Below, in pieces: positions 30,008 through 30,786 of a DNA stretch of 30,786 nucleotides (position 1 is the first letter of the stretch; each line of letters begins with the position of its first letter). Origin of the DNA: a virus. The translations under genes were made by a program, and so were the position numbers. The notes under the pieces are model-generated. The model was not told where the DNA came from and made no database searches. It saw nothing but the letters and a program-made list of their open reading frames with translations. The DNA is taken from positions 1 through 30,786 of the IMG/VR virus record IMGVR_UViG_3300030328_003071; one strand, given 5' to 3'.

Positions 30008-30232
30008 ATGTCGGCAGAGCAACAAGCCTTACAATATTTAAATGAGATATTCAAAGATATTAAAGAAACTTTACAAGAAGTTCAAAAGAATAAAAGGGAT
30101 GCTCGTCAATTAACTGAACAAGAAGAGGCCGTACTGAAGAATATAGTAGGCAAAATTAAACAAGTTAGAAGCAATTTAAATGATTACTTAAAGTCTTTTA
30201 GAGTTCAAACTAGACTTGATGAATTTAATTAA
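30008..30232 (+). CDS. Small coiled-coil protein
   Basis: A 74-aa, almost entirely helical and charged protein (YLNEIFKDIKETLQEVQKNK, then LKNIVGKIKQVRSNLNDYLK). It has the length and heptad look of small phage scaffolding or regulatory proteins, but no family is recognised. Confidence 0.7.
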   Translation: MSAEQQALQYLNEIFKDIKETLQEVQKNKRDARQLTEQEEAVLKNIVGKIKQVRSNLNDYLKSFRVQTRLDEFN

Positions 30233-30470
30233 AACGGGCCAAATTAAATAGTTTAAAGCAGCAGATTTAAATGAACAAGTTTTTATCCTGTTTATAACTT
30301 TTATAAGATTTAAAGCAGGACGCAAGTCCCGAATAAATTCCGCCACATTTTTTGAGGTTTTTTCCTTTCTTTTGATAAAGCATTTATACTTAGAATCTAT
30401 CGGATTGGATAAAGTGGGTATTCCAAAAAAATTCCGCCACAAAAATTTTGAGAAAATTAAGGTGAATAAT
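30233..30470. promoter_or_regulatory. Intergenic region with paired direct repeats
   Basis: No gene seen. AAATTCCGCCACA occurs twice (30335-30347 and 30429-30441), each followed within 10-11 bases by TTGAG; TTTAAAGCAG also occurs twice (30252-30261 and 30309-30318). The second AAATTCCGCCACA ends 30 bases before the next ATG. Probably an operator/promoter region for the unit that runs off the window. Confidence 0.5.
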
Positions 30471-30786
30471 ATGGCATGGAAAAATGAGATAAAGAAAGTA
30501 AATGTAGGTGGGGAAGAAGAAAGATTCCCCGACAGTGATAGAGATTGGATGGAAGATGATGCAGCAAACGCATTTAATCCTGAAAGACACATAAATGGAG
30601 TCATTAAAGATATACTTGGTTCAGCCAAACTTGGTGGAGGGCTATTAGAGGATATAGAAGAAAGACTTGGAAGAGAGGAAGAACAAGCACATATTTCATT
30701 TCCAAGAGGATTTGATAAAGCAAAGGTGCGAAAACAATTACTTCCTATAATAGAAGAAATTGTTAGAAGCACTATTGAAGTTGATA
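30471..30786 (+). CDS. Partial gene, hypothetical acidic protein (3' end outside the window)
   Basis: An ATG after GGTGAATAAT opens a frame with no stop to the window edge (105 codons). It begins MAWKNEIKKVNVGGEEERF, continues strongly acidic (DSDRDWMEDDAANAF) and then helical (RKQLLPIIEEIVRSTIEVD). No family recognised; being first in a new rightward unit, it may open a virion or packaging module. Confidence 0.75.
   Translation, partial: MAWKNEIKKVNVGGEEERFPDSDRDWMEDDAANAFNPERHINGVIKDILGSAKLGGGLLEDIEERLGREEEQAHISFPRGFDKAKVRKQLLPIIEEIVRSTIEVD

Noticed and set aside
30188-30772. 194-codon minus-strand frame at the right end
   Set aside because: Antisense to the end of the 74-aa gene and to the partial acidic gene; composition is Ser/Leu/Phe-rich as expected for a shadow frame, with no ribosome binding site or family.

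Overview
The window (30,786 bp, AT-rich) looks like part of the genome of a double-stranded DNA virus, or a virus-like replicon, of an archaeon. The archaeal signature is direct. It encodes a TFIIB-type transcription factor (TFB), a PCNA-like clamp, an RFC-type clamp loader, an archaeal/eukaryotic-type ATP-dependent DNA ligase and a family B DNA polymerase. Promoters, where visible, have TATA boxes, and ribosome binding sites are of the GGTGA/GGAGG kind. The virus signature is the very tight packing, many tiny zinc-finger or unknown genes, a virus-encoded GroEL/GroES pair, a recombinase of the Sak4 kind and several small genes that resemble ones common in marine tailed phages. The gene set recalls the magroviruses of marine Group II Euryarchaeota, but no capsid, portal or terminase gene is recognisable here, so that placement is an inference.

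Layout. (A) From the left edge to about 24.87 kb almost everything is on the minus strand, read right to left, with ATGA/TAATG overlaps: a long replication and host-takeover block. In transcription order it holds a GRGG-family paralogue, a small membrane/zinc protein, a UvrD-like helicase behind a structured leader, a run of small zinc proteins, and a 428-aa zinc/coiled-coil protein. Then comes a ubiquitin-like cluster (Ubl ending in GGHC, a possible E2-like protein, TFB, E1/ThiF-like protein, JAMM protease), GroES and GroEL, DNA ligase, a histone-fold protein, a P-loop ATPase with a C-terminal PIP box, RFC, an SSB-like protein, a Sak4-like ATPase, PCNA, and a DNA polymerase that stops before motif C and is followed at once by an HNH endonuclease gene. 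(B) About 24.9-25.5 kb is non-coding, AT-rich, and carries a dense cluster of TCTCA/TGAGA words. It lies where gene direction switches and is the best origin candidate. (C) About 25.5-30.0 kb is an accessory region of small, mostly plus-strand genes cut into units by nine copies of a palindromic element centred on CCATATGG, mostly with flanking CAAAG and CTTTG arms. (D) The last 800 bp begins another plus-strand unit that runs off the window.

How it works together (inference). The minus-strand block would let the virus replicate DNA with its own polymerase, clamp, loader, SSB, ligase and recombinase, redirect transcription with its own TFB, fold proteins with its own chaperonin, package or regulate DNA with a histone-fold protein, and tag proteins with a small ubiquitin-like system. 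The CCATATGG-delimited array is the most unusual structure: it looks like a modular cassette array, one gene or small operon per unit, with one unit holding no protein gene but a long inverted repeat.
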